Assembly: GCA_002425705.1 (NCBI GenBank)
Contig: DIMT01000037.1
Coordinates: 115,354-125,050, forward strand
Origin: Firmicutes bacterium UBA5559
GTDB taxonomy: Bacteria; Bacillota; Clostridia; Peptostreptococcales; Anaerovoracaceae
DNA length: 9,697 nt
Reading direction: 5' to 3'
This document shows, one piece after another, positions 1 through 6,227 of the stretch. The number at the start of each line of letters is the position of its first letter. Position 1 is the stretch's first letter. A model generated the notes under the pieces. The model did no database searches, was not told where the DNA came from, and saw nothing but the letters and a program-made list of their open reading frames with translations. The translations under genes were made by a program, and so were the position numbers.

Positions 1-1
1 C

Positions 2-589
2 ATTCTGGCCCATCAATTCATGAACGTGGATATGTGCGAAGCTGCTCACGGCAGGGCTCCTGCTGTAGCTACCGGTATTCGGCGTGTTCATCCCGATGCC
101 ACTATCTTCACCTATCAGGGAGATGGAGATTTGGCCTCCATCGGTACGGCTGAAATTATCCATGCTGCCCATCGGGGAGAAAAGTTCTGTACGTTTTTTA
201 TTAATAATGCCATTTACGGAATGACCGGGGGACAGATGGCTCCCACGACCTTGATCGGTCAAAAATCTACCACCACTTCCGGCGGCAGACAGGAAGCGGT
301 TTCCGGTAAACCAATCCGAATGTCGGAGATGATCAGTACCATTGACGGTGCTGTTTATGTGGAAAGGGTTTCCCTGGATTCCCCGGCCAATATCCGAAAA
401 GCAAAGAAGGCGGTGGAACGGGCATTCCGTGTCCAGGAAATGAGGCTGGGCTTTGCCTTTGTAGAATTACTGTCCACCTGTCCCACCAATTGGGGTCTGA
501 ATCCGGTTGATTCTCTGAAGTGGCTGAAAGATAATATGATTCCCTATTATCCTCTGGGAATGATCAAGTGTCCTGAGGAGGTGAAATAA
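2..589 (+). CDS. 2-oxoacid:ferredoxin oxidoreductase, beta (thiamine-diphosphate-binding) subunit, 5' end missing
   Basis: This is the C-terminal part of the subunit that binds thiamine diphosphate in a CoA-acylating 2-oxoacid:ferredoxin oxidoreductase, a cytoplasmic enzyme that turns a 2-oxoacid plus CoA into acyl-CoA, CO2 and reduced ferredoxin. The reading frame is open from base 2. The first ATG, at base 20, lies inside conserved sequence (HQFMNVDMCEAAHGRAPAVATG), so it is not the true start, and perhaps 50-60 residues are missing compared with the usual length of about 250. The cofactor-binding motif is clear: YQGDGDLASIG (bases about 113-145) followed by the paired asparagines of FFINNAIYGMTGGQ. 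The C-terminal CPTNWGLNP and IPYYPLG are typical of the branched-chain 2-oxoacid (Vor) and 2-oxoglutarate (Kor) enzymes. I cannot choose between those substrates, so no symbol is given. Its stop codon overlaps the next ATG by one base (TAATG), and the gamma subunit follows. Alpha and ferredoxin-like delta subunits would be expected upstream, outside the window. Confidence 0.9.
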   Translation: MLAHQFMNVDMCEAAHGRAPAVATGIRRVHPDATIFTYQGDGDLASIGTAEIIHAAHRGEKFCTFFINNAIYGMTGGQMAPTTLIGQKSTTTSGGRQEAVSGKPIRMSEMISTIDGAVYVERVSLDSPANIRKAKKAVERAFRVQEMRLGFAFVELLSTCPTNWGLNPVDSLKWLKDNMIPYYPLGMIKCPEEVK

Positions 590-1128
590 TGGCTGTCCAT
601 AAAATCATCATCGCCGGGTTTGGCGGGCAGGGCGTCATGCTGATTGGCCAGATGCTGGCCTATGCCGGTATGCTGGAAGGAAAGGAAGTTACCTGGATGC
701 CTTCTTACGGACCGGAAATGCGGGGAGGCACCGCCAACTGCACCGTTATCATCTCAGATAAGGAGATTTCTTCTCCAGTGGTATCCTCCGCTACTTCAGT
801 AGTGGCTATGAACGGGCCATCCCTGGAAAAATTCGAAGATTTGTTGATTCCGGGAGGGGACCTGTTCATCAATACCTCCATCATCGACATACCATCTTCC
901 AGAACCGATGTGGAAATTCATGAAGTGGATTGCAGCGGACTGGCCATGGAACTAAAGAATGATAAAGTGGCCAATATGGTGATGATGGGAGCCATTGCCC
1001 GGGTCACCGGAGTGGTCCGTTTGGAGAGTCTGGAAAAGGTTATGGAAAAAAACTTCCAAGGTAAAAAAGCCGCCTTGATCCCAATAAATGTGAAAGCGTT
1101 GAAAGTGTGGAAATATAGAGAAAAATAG
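589..1128 (+). CDS. 2-oxoacid:ferredoxin oxidoreductase, gamma subunit
   Basis: This is the gamma subunit of the same oxidoreductase. At 179 residues it is full length for a free-standing gamma chain. The N-terminal glycine-rich loop GFGGQGV (residues 10-16) and the family signature SYGPEMRGGTANC (residues 39-51) are both intact. These mark the pyruvate/ketoisovalerate oxidoreductase catalytic domain, which packs against the alpha and beta chains near the CoA side of the active site. The start is fixed by an AGGAGGTG ribosome binding site at 576-583, inside the end of the beta gene, and by the one-base TAATG overlap, so the two proteins are probably translationally coupled for equal production. 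It is the last gene of its operon. I see no strong hairpin terminator behind it, so some read-through into the transporter gene is possible. As with beta, the substrate (branched-chain 2-oxoacids or 2-oxoglutarate) cannot be decided from this window. Confidence 0.92.
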   Translation: MAVHKIIIAGFGGQGVMLIGQMLAYAGMLEGKEVTWMPSYGPEMRGGTANCTVIISDKEISSPVVSSATSVVAMNGPSLEKFEDLLIPGGDLFINTSIIDIPSSRTDVEIHEVDCSGLAMELKNDKVANMVMMGAIARVTGVVRLESLEKVMEKNFQGKKAALIPINVKALKVWKYREK

Positions 1129-1169
1129 GATATACTGGATTTGTTCAGCAGTTTAATGAAATAAAGTCC

Positions 1170-1223
1170 CCTATAACCGGATGAAATATTAAGTTATAGG
1201 CCGCATACCGCGGTTTATATAGG
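1170..1223. repeat. TATAGG-type inverted and direct repeats in the leader of the transporter gene
   Basis: The 126-base gap between the oxidoreductase operon and the transporter contains a perfect 8-base inverted repeat, CCTATAAC (1170-1177) and GTTATAGG (1193-1200), separated by 15 bases. A third related half-site, TATATAGG, lies at 1216-1223, 23 bases downstream of and in the same direction as the second. A separate 8-base palindrome, ACCGCGGT (1207-1214), sits between them. No T-run follows the repeat, so it is unlikely to be a terminator. An operator for control of the transporter and peptidase genes is the simplest reading, but the regulator is unknown. I could not identify a convincing sigma-A promoter here: the nearest -10-like strings (TATATA at 1216, TATCAT at 1225) lack a suitable -35. 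Confidence 0.4.
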
Positions 1224-1254
1224 CTATCATTCATTTTTATAAGGAGGAAGAATT

Positions 1255-2904
1255 ATGTCACAAGAAACAAAAGGCGTAAAGTATGCGACCTCATTTAAGG
1301 AGCAGCTTACGGTCCGGGGCATGATCATCGGTGTGATCGGTGCAGTGGTCCTGACAATGAGCTCTATGTACGTGGCACTTAAGCTGGGGGCCCTGCCATG
1401 GCCCATCATCTTTGTAGCCCTGGTCTCCATGTTTTTCCTGAAACTGCTGGGTAAGTCCAACATCAATGAAATCAACGTCACCCATACCGCCATGTCAGCC
1501 GGTGCGATGACCGCTGGTGGACTGGCTTTCACCCTGCCGGGAATCTTTATGCTCAATCCCGATGCGGATATTAATCTGCTGAAGCTGATCGTAGTGGTTT
1601 TGGGCGGTGTACTGCTGGGATTGATTTTTACTGCACTAATTCGAAAATATTTCGTCGTTACCAAGGAGCTGCCTTATCCCATGGGTCAGGCTGCTGCTGA
1701 AACTTTGATTGTCGGAGATGAGGGTGGTAAAAAATCTATCATTCTGTTCACCTCCATGGGAATTGCTGCAGTTTTCACGGTTATCCGAGACTGGTTTGCG
1801 GCTTTCCCTGCAGCCCTTCTGAACAGCAAGATGATGGGCTATGGTTCTCTGACAGGAGTCTGGTGGTCTCCCATGCTGATTGGAGTAGGCTATGTCATTG
1901 GTCCTGTTTTCGTCGGAGTCTGGTTCCTTGGAGCTATCATCGGGGACTTTGGCATTCTGGTGGGTGGAACAGAAGCCGGCTTATGGGATTCTGGTACCGC
2001 AGCCGCCATTAAATCTTCTCTGGGTATCGGCCTCATGGTAGGAACCGGTATCGGTATCATTGTGAAAGGAATCCTGCCGAAAGCTAAGGAAATCTTCGGA
2101 CCCATGTTCAGCAAGGAAGCCCTGGGACAAGGATTCATCAGCCTGCGATGGGCCCCCATCGTCATGGTACTTCTGGCAGCGGTATTTGCAACTCTGACGG
2201 GAATGGGCGTTATTGCCAGCATCATCACTATTTTGGGGGTGTGGCTGGCCACATCCATGTCGGCTCAGATGGTTGGACAGTCCGGCATCAATCCGATGGA
2301 AGTTTTCGGTATTATCGTTCTGCTGGCCGCTAAAGCCGTATCCAGCATCGGACAGACAGAAGCCTTCTTTGTAGCCGCTATTGTGGCCATTGCCTGCGGC
2401 CTGGCAGGGGATGTCATGAATGACTTCAAGGCCGGATATATTCTGAAAACCGATCCCAAGGCACAATGGATTGCAGAGTGTATCGGTGGATTGGTGGGTG
2501 CTTTTGTTTCCGTCGGTGTATTCTATGTAATCCTGACAGCGTATGGGCCAAGTGCTTTTGGAAATCCTGAAATGTTTGTAGCGCCTCAGGCAGCTGCCGT
2601 ATCCGCTATGGTTGGTGGAATTCCCCATATGGCTTCCTTCCTGATTGGTCTGGTTGCCGGATGCATCCTTTATATTCTGAACTTCCCGGTCATGACTCTG
2701 GGCCTTGGTGTATATCTGCCCTTCTACCTATCTCTGACAGCATTCATCGGAGGAGCAGCCCGATTCCTGGTACAAAAATTTGCTCCTCAGTTTGAAAAAG
2801 GTGGCAACGGAATGATCATCGCTTCCGGTTTGCTGGGCGGAGAAGCTGTGGTAGGCGTTATCATTGCTCTGATTCAGGCTATTCCAGCCTTCCTGGCAAT
2901 TTAA
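1255..2904 (+). CDS. OPT-family oligopeptide transporter
   Basis: This is an integral membrane transporter of the OPT (oligopeptide transporter) superfamily, whose members carry small peptides, or in some cases metal chelates, into the cell with cations. The 549 residues are almost entirely hydrophobic stretches separated by short loops, roughly a dozen or more membrane segments, the first at about residues 23-44. Family landmarks are SMYVALKLGALPWPIIF (37-53), ELPYPMGQAAAETL (138-151) and GDVMNDFKAGYILKTDPKAQ (385-404). The protein is somewhat short compared with many bacterial OPT proteins of about 600-650 residues, but both ends look natural and no frameshift is seen. The start is supported by AAGGAGGAAG at 1241-1250. 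A peptidase gene begins 14 bases after the stop, which favours peptides as the substrate over siderophores or metals. Actual substrate specificity cannot be read from the sequence. Confidence 0.93.
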   Translation: MSQETKGVKYATSFKEQLTVRGMIIGVIGAVVLTMSSMYVALKLGALPWPIIFVALVSMFFLKLLGKSNINEINVTHTAMSAGAMTAGGLAFTLPGIFMLNPDADINLLKLIVVVLGGVLLGLIFTALIRKYFVVTKELPYPMGQAAAETLIVGDEGGKKSIILFTSMGIAAVFTVIRDWFAAFPAALLNSKMMGYGSLTGVWWSPMLIGVGYVIGPVFVGVWFLGAIIGDFGILVGGTEAGLWDSGTAAAIKSSLGIGLMVGTGIGIIVKGILPKAKEIFGPMFSKEALGQGFISLRWAPIVMVLLAAVFATLTGMGVIASIITILGVWLATSMSAQMVGQSGINPMEVFGIIVLLAAKAVSSIGQTEAFFVAAIVAIACGLAGDVMNDFKAGYILKTDPKAQWIAECIGGLVGAFVSVGVFYVILTAYGPSAFGNPEMFVAPQAAAVSAMVGGIPHMASFLIGLVAGCILYILNFPVMTLGLGVYLPFYLSLTAFIGGAARFLVQKFAPQFEKGGNGMIIASGLLGGEAVVGVIIALIQAIPAFLAI

Positions 2905-2918
2905 ATTAAGGTGAAAAA

Positions 2919-3881
2919 ATGAAAGAAATAAAAATTACTGACATCAAGGGAATCCAGGTTGGCCATGCCCAGGATTCGGTGGGTGCTACTGGTTGTACGG
3001 TTATCCTTTGTGAAAAGGGGGCCTGGGCTGGTGTGGATGTCCGCGGTGGCGGTCCTGCTTCCAGGGAAACGGAGCTTTTAAAGCCGGTCAATATGGTGGA
3101 ACAGATCCATGGAGTCATGCTGTCTGGCGGAAGTGCCTACGGACTGGATGCCGGTTCCGGAGCGATGGCTTATCTGGAAGAAAAGGGAATCGGCTTTGAT
3201 GTAGGTGTAGCGGTTGTACCTATCGTTTGTGGCGCCTCCCTGTTTGACTTGGTGGTGGGAGATCCCAAATGCCGGCCGGATAAAGAAATGGGCTATGAAG
3301 CCTGCGTTAATTCTGAATCCGGTGAGCCTGCCGAAGGAAATGTCGGGGCTGGCACAGGAGCTTCCGTTGGAAAATTCCTTGGGATCGACCGGATGATGAA
3401 AAGCGGTCTGGGCATTTACGCCTTACAGCTGGGGGACGTTCAGTGCGCTGCCATTGTAGCGGTCAATGCCCTCGGAGATGTGGTGGATGTGGATACGGGT
3501 GGAAGAATAGCTGGAATCCTTACAGAGGATAAAAAAGCCCTTGCCAATTCCGAAGATATTATGTTTGAGGAAATCGGCAAAAATAGAAATGTATTCAGCG
3601 GCAATACCACCATCGGATGCATCATCACCAATGCCCGTTTGACGAAAAGTCAGGCTAATAAACTGGCTTCCACCGCTCATAACGGTTTTGCCAGAGCCAT
3701 ACGTCCGGTTCACACTTCGGCAGACGGAGACACAATCTTTGCTATGGCTACTGGAGAGGTGGAGGTAGGTCCGGATGCCCTGGGGGCCTTAGCCACCCAT
3801 GTGATGGCCAAGGCCATCAACCGGGCTGCCCGGATGGCGGAACCAGCCTATGGTCTGCCGGCTGCCCGGGATTTTGAGTAA
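2919..3881 (+). CDS. P1-family peptidase, DmpA/NylC-like self-processing N-terminal-nucleophile hydrolase
   Basis: This is a member of peptidase family S58/P1 (DmpA aminopeptidase, beta-aminopeptidase and nylon-oligomer hydrolase NylC). These proteins cut themselves in two, freeing a Ser or Thr at the new N-terminus as nucleophile, and then hydrolyse amide bonds of short peptides or amino acid amides. The 320 residues are full length and start with the typical ITDIKGIQVGHA. The likely self-cleavage site is GNTTIG (228-233), between Asn229 and Thr230, giving chains of about 229 and 91 residues. By recalled comparison with NylC (Thr267, Lys189, Asn219, Asp306, Asp308), the partners would be Lys152, Asn183, Asp269 and Asp271. 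The two aspartates, in HTSADGDTIFA, keep exactly the NylC spacing from the nucleophile. No signal peptide is seen, so it acts in the cytoplasm. The ribosome binding site is TAAGGTGA (2907-2914). Only 14 bases separate it from the peptide transporter, so it probably digests imported peptides. Confidence 0.92.
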   Translation: MKEIKITDIKGIQVGHAQDSVGATGCTVILCEKGAWAGVDVRGGGPASRETELLKPVNMVEQIHGVMLSGGSAYGLDAGSGAMAYLEEKGIGFDVGVAVVPIVCGASLFDLVVGDPKCRPDKEMGYEACVNSESGEPAEGNVGAGTGASVGKFLGIDRMMKSGLGIYALQLGDVQCAAIVAVNALGDVVDVDTGGRIAGILTEDKKALANSEDIMFEEIGKNRNVFSGNTTIGCIITNARLTKSQANKLASTAHNGFARAIRPVHTSADGDTIFAMATGEVEVGPDALGALATHVMAKAINRAARMAEPAYGLPAARDFE

Positions 3882-3890
3882 CAAAATAGG

Positions 3891-3925
3891 AAGACACGGA
3901 TCCGCTTTTGGGGTCCGTGTCTTTT
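3891..3925. terminator. Hairpin terminator between two converging genes, probably bidirectional
   Basis: Arms AAGACACGGATCC (3891-3903) and GGGTCCGTGTCTT (3911-3923) form 13 pairs, including one T-G wobble, around a 7-base loop (3904-3910). The stem runs into TTTT on the + strand. It begins 9 bases after the peptidase stop and ends 11 bases from the stop of the opposing PHP gene. On the - strand the hairpin is followed by CCTATTTTGT, a weaker T-tract, so it probably stops + transcription well and - transcription less well. Confidence 0.85.
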
Positions 3926-3934
3926 ACTAAGCTG

Positions 3935-4729
3935 CTATCGAATAAGGATGGGTGTGCATTTTCGTTCCCGGAAGGTGGCCAGATAGCGGAATCCGTGATG
4001 CTGCAGGATTTCCATGGCTTCCTTGTACATGTATCCAAGATGGCTTTCCCGATGGGCATCGGAGCCATAAGTAATAATCTCGCCACCTAAATCCTTGTAA
4101 AGGGTAAGGATGTCGGAAGAGGGAGTAGTCCGGCCGTTCATGCCGTAACGAAAGCTGGAAGTGTTGATTTCAATACCTTTTCCGAGGGATATCAGTTCTT
4201 TGAGTATGGCTTCGATGGTCTCCATATAGGGTTTGTAATCCGGAATCTGCTTCACGTATCGATCGATGACGTTGATGTGGCCCAGTACATCGAAATTCTG
4301 GAAATCCCGAATCCCCTTATAAACATATTCATAAAATTCTGCTACTCCGGCTTCGTCGGACCGAGTCTTGAAGTATTCGGTGTATAAGTCCTGTCCGCCG
4401 GTACAGTGGAAGGAACCGATGATGAAATCATAGGGATAGGCAGCTGCGGTTTCCCGGCACTTTTGATTGGTATCCCCGTGCTGGATGCCGATTTCAATCC
4501 CTTTCACAATCCGGATTCGGTCGGAAAATTCCCTTTCCACTTCCTCGAGGCCCCGATGATAAGCGGAAAAATCCAGCTCAAAGGGGAAGTTTCGGTCCGG
4601 ATAGTCCGGATCATAGTGATCTGTGACAGCCAGTTCCCGAATCCCGGCGGTTACAGCCGTCCGTACCATGTCCCGGAGCGGGGTGGTGCAGTCGTCTGAG
4701 AAATCAGAATGTGAGTGGTAATCGTACAT
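3935..4729 (-). CDS. PHP-domain phosphoesterase, histidinol-phosphatase (HisJ) type
   Basis: This is a metal-dependent phosphoesterase of the PHP superfamily, closest in layout to the HisJ type of histidinol-phosphatase that removes phosphate from histidinol phosphate in histidine synthesis. The 264 residues contain the full metal-binding set: His5 and His7 with Asp9 (HSHSD), Asp37-His38 (TDHYD), Glu79 (GIEIG), His108 (GSFH), His151 (GHINVID), Asp224 and His226 (GSDAH). The length fits the family and no break is seen. The start is supported by AAAGGAG at 4747-4741 on the - strand, with a rather long 11-base spacer. No histidine-synthesis gene lies near it: it stands alone between a converging peptidase and a divergent sigma factor. 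The true substrate could therefore be another phosphorylated metabolite. Calling it a PHP phosphatase is safe, but calling it HisJ is only likely. Confidence 0.85.
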   Translation of the reverse strand: MYDYHSHSDFSDDCTTPLRDMVRTAVTAGIRELAVTDHYDPDYPDRNFPFELDFSAYHRGLEEVEREFSDRIRIVKGIEIGIQHGDTNQKCRETAAAYPYDFIIGSFHCTGGQDLYTEYFKTRSDEAGVAEFYEYVYKGIRDFQNFDVLGHINVIDRYVKQIPDYKPYMETIEAILKELISLGKGIEINTSSFRYGMNGRTTPSSDILTLYKDLGGEIITYGSDAHRESHLGYMYKEAMEILQHHGFRYLATFRERKCTPILIR

Positions 4730-4754
4730 TTGTCTTTATTCTCCTTTGGTTATT

Positions 4755-4763
4755 TGCTATAAT
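4755..4763 (+). promoter_or_regulatory. Extended -10 promoter of the sigma factor gene
   Basis: TGCTATAAT (TG at 4755-4756, TATAAT at 4758-4763) is a perfect extended -10 element for the housekeeping sigma factor, about 35 bases before the sigma factor ATG. No good -35 lies at 16-18 bases, as is common for extended -10 promoters. It suggests the sigma factor unit has a housekeeping promoter in addition to any self-activated one. No clear ECF-type promoter was found. Confidence 0.6.
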
Positions 4764-4770
4764 AATACCA
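4762..4770 (-). promoter_or_regulatory. Extended -10 promoter of the PHP phosphatase gene
   Basis: Read on the - strand, TGGTATTAT (4770 to 4762) is an extended -10 element (TGn followed by TATTAT, one mismatch to TATAAT), with a weak -35-like TTCCAA 17 bases upstream at 4790-4785. It lies 33 bases before the PHP start. Its last two bases are shared with the opposing -10 of the sigma factor gene, so the two promoters could not be occupied by polymerase at once. Confidence 0.5.
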
Positions 4771-4797
4771 TATTGCTGAAGAATTTGGAAGGAAGAC

Positions 4798-5412
4798 ATG
4801 ACGCCGAGAGCAGCGGAAAACGAATTAATCCGGAAAGCGCTGATGGGGGACGACGAGAGTTTCGAGGCCCTCCTTTTTTCGTGTCGTACAAAAGCCTATA
4901 ACCTGGCCTTCCGTTATCTGAGAAACCATGAAGATGCTGCGGATGCCCTGCAGGAGAGCTTTATAAAAATCTACCGGAATCTGGCCGGTTTCAAAGGAGA
5001 AAGCAGCTTCGACACCTGGGTATATCGGATTGTAGTGAATACCTGCAACGATATGATTAAAAAAAATAAGAGCCGGCCCGATACGGAGTCTCTGTTTAAA
5101 GAAAATGACGAAGAATACACCATGGACATTCCCGATTCATCCTCTTCTCCGGAGCAGGTCCTGATTCACAAGGAAGACGGTGAATATATCCTCTGGTGCC
5201 TGAACCAGTTGGCTGAGGAGCACCGGGAAATCCTCATTCTTCGGGACATCCAGGGGTTTCATTATGAAGAAATCAGTCAGATTCTGAACTGTGGCATCGG
5301 CACGGTTAAATCGAGGATATCGAGAGCCCGGCACCGGTTTCGGGAAATATATCATGATCAGGCCTCAGGAGGGAGGGGAACAAAAGGATTCCCAATCCCG
5401 TCCAATACGTAA
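4798..5412 (+). CDS. ECF-type RNA polymerase sigma factor (sigma-70 family, RpoE/SigW-like)
   Basis: This is an extracytoplasmic-function sigma factor that directs RNA polymerase to a small set of promoters when released from its anti-sigma partner. The 204 residues contain only the two usual ECF regions. Region 2 is at about residues 21-90, with DAADALQESFIKIYR (46-60) and FDTWVYRIVVN (71-81). Region 4 is at about 137-184, with a helix-turn-helix EEISQILNCGIGTVKSRISR (157-176). An acidic linker rich in Ser, Asp and Glu (95-125) joins them. The C-terminal tail after residue 187 is Gly/Pro-rich and not conserved in appearance. The start is supported by GGAAGGAAG (4787-4795). Its membrane-bound zinc-finger anti-sigma factor is encoded 35 bases downstream, the classic pairing. 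The genes it controls cannot be named from this window, though the downstream polA and coaE may share its transcript. Confidence 0.93.
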   Translation: MTPRAAENELIRKALMGDDESFEALLFSCRTKAYNLAFRYLRNHEDAADALQESFIKIYRNLAGFKGESSFDTWVYRIVVNTCNDMIKKNKSRPDTESLFKENDEEYTMDIPDSSSSPEQVLIHKEDGEYILWCLNQLAEEHREILILRDIQGFHYEEISQILNCGIGTVKSRISRARHRFREIYHDQASGGRGTKGFPIPSNT

Positions 5413-5421
5413 ATGATGAAA

Positions 5422-5433
5422 TTCTGATCAGAA
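5422..5433. repeat. Perfect 12-base palindrome between the sigma and anti-sigma genes
   Basis: TTCTGATCAGAA reads the same on both strands. It fills a third of the 35-base gap between the sigma factor stop and the anti-sigma start, ending two bases before the anti-sigma ribosome binding site (GGAAGGA, 5436-5442). As RNA it could only form a 4-pair stem with a 4-base loop, too weak for a terminator. A protein-binding site is possible, and chance is not excluded. Confidence 0.4.
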
Positions 5434-5447
5434 CCGGAAGGAAAAAG

Positions 5448-6227
5448 ATGAACTGCGAACAGATTAAAGAAAACCTGCCTTTATACATGGAAGGCTTGAC
5501 GGAGGAAGCGGAGACCAGCGCGATTAAAGAGCATCTGGCCCATTGTCCTTCCTGTCAGATAGAAATGGAAGAAATGGAGGCCCTCCAGCACAAGCTGAAG
5601 AGCCTGCCTTCTGTTGCCATGCCGGACGCAGCGAAAGTCCGGTTTTCCGAAGCGATCAAAGAAGAAGGGAAAAAAATAAGGGAACGGAGAAAAAAGAACC
5701 GCATCATGCGATTTTCGTCTCTGGCAGCGGTGCTGATGCTGGGTCTCTTTTCCCTGGTTATGGGCAGCCAGATGGGAGATTTCTTCTATCAGCCGGAAAA
5801 AGCTACAGAAACGGATGGGGTGATGATGAAAGAAGCGGTACCTGAGTCCGAAATGGAAGGGCCTGCAGAGGAGCAGAGTCCGCTGGATCCTGCCTCTCTG
5901 ACCTTTCAGAATAATGGAGCCGGTGGAGAAGGAAACGTCGATGCCCCTGCCCCTGAAGTCCGAATGATGGCAACTCCTGAAGCGGATGAAGCATCACCGG
6001 AAGATGCTATGATGATGGCCCTCCCTCCCCAGCCTGTAGATCCCTACCTGGACCTCTTGGCAGAAGAATTAGCCGGAAAGGAATACGAAGTGCTGAACTG
6101 GGAGGAAACTGAGCCAGAAGTTTTTTTAATCCAGATTGAAATAGTAGAAACAGATGAGTCCGGCCAATCCAACAGGATTCCGGTCAGCTACCAGGGGCAG
6201 GAAGGAAAGCTATGCAGGATCGAATAA
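5448..6227 (+). CDS. Membrane-anchored zinc-finger (ZAS) anti-sigma factor, RsiW-like
   Basis: This protein should hold the upstream-encoded ECF sigma factor inactive at the membrane until a signal leads to its destruction. The N-terminal cytoplasmic domain carries the zinc-associated anti-sigma motif HLAHCPSC (His29, Cys33, Cys36) with a further cysteine at residue 3, the same four-ligand spacing recalled for RsrA and close to RsiW. A basic stretch (76-85, RERRKKNR) precedes one membrane segment at about 89-107, which fixes an inside N-terminus and an outside C-terminus. Outside lies a disordered-looking, acidic linker (110-195) with methionine pairs and triplets (126-127, 173-174, 188-190), and then a small C-terminal stretch (about 198-259) with alternating hydrophobic residues that suggests a short folded domain. 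The ribosome binding site is GGAAGGA (5436-5442). The gene overlaps polA by 16 bases. The inducing signal is unknown, and release by regulated proteolysis is inferred from the family. Confidence 0.88.
   Translation: MNCEQIKENLPLYMEGLTEEAETSAIKEHLAHCPSCQIEMEEMEALQHKLKSLPSVAMPDAAKVRFSEAIKEEGKKIRERRKKNRIMRFSSLAAVLMLGLFSLVMGSQMGDFFYQPEKATETDGVMMKEAVPESEMEGPAEEQSPLDPASLTFQNNGAGGEGNVDAPAPEVRMMATPEADEASPEDAMMMALPPQPVDPYLDLLAEELAGKEYEVLNWEETEPEVFLIQIEIVETDESGQSNRIPVSYQGQEGKLCRIE
6199..6205 (+). promoter_or_regulatory. Ribosome binding site of polA inside the anti-sigma gene
   Basis: AGGAAGG lies six bases before the polA ATG (6212) and within the last codons of the anti-sigma gene. It fixes the polA start and implies that ribosomes finishing the anti-sigma protein can reload directly onto polA. 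Confidence 0.7.

Noticed and set aside
20..22. ATG at base 20 as the start of the first gene
   Set aside because: Open, conserved coding sequence precedes it to the window edge, and a protein starting here would lack the N-terminal part of the thiamine-diphosphate domain.
1129..1254. A riboswitch, T-box or small gene in the gap before the transporter
   Set aside because: The gap is short, holds no T-box or known riboswitch core that I can see, and no open frame with a ribosome binding site apart from that of the transporter itself.
1227..1664. A 145-codon - strand frame covering the transporter start and its ribosome binding site
   Set aside because: It overlaps the well-supported start of the transporter, has no ribosome binding site of note, and resembles nothing known.
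1981..2628. A 215-codon open frame on the - strand opposite the transporter gene
   Set aside because: It is an antisense shadow: the + strand frame carries clear OPT motifs here, and the reverse product is rich in His, Ser and Gly with no domain-like pattern.
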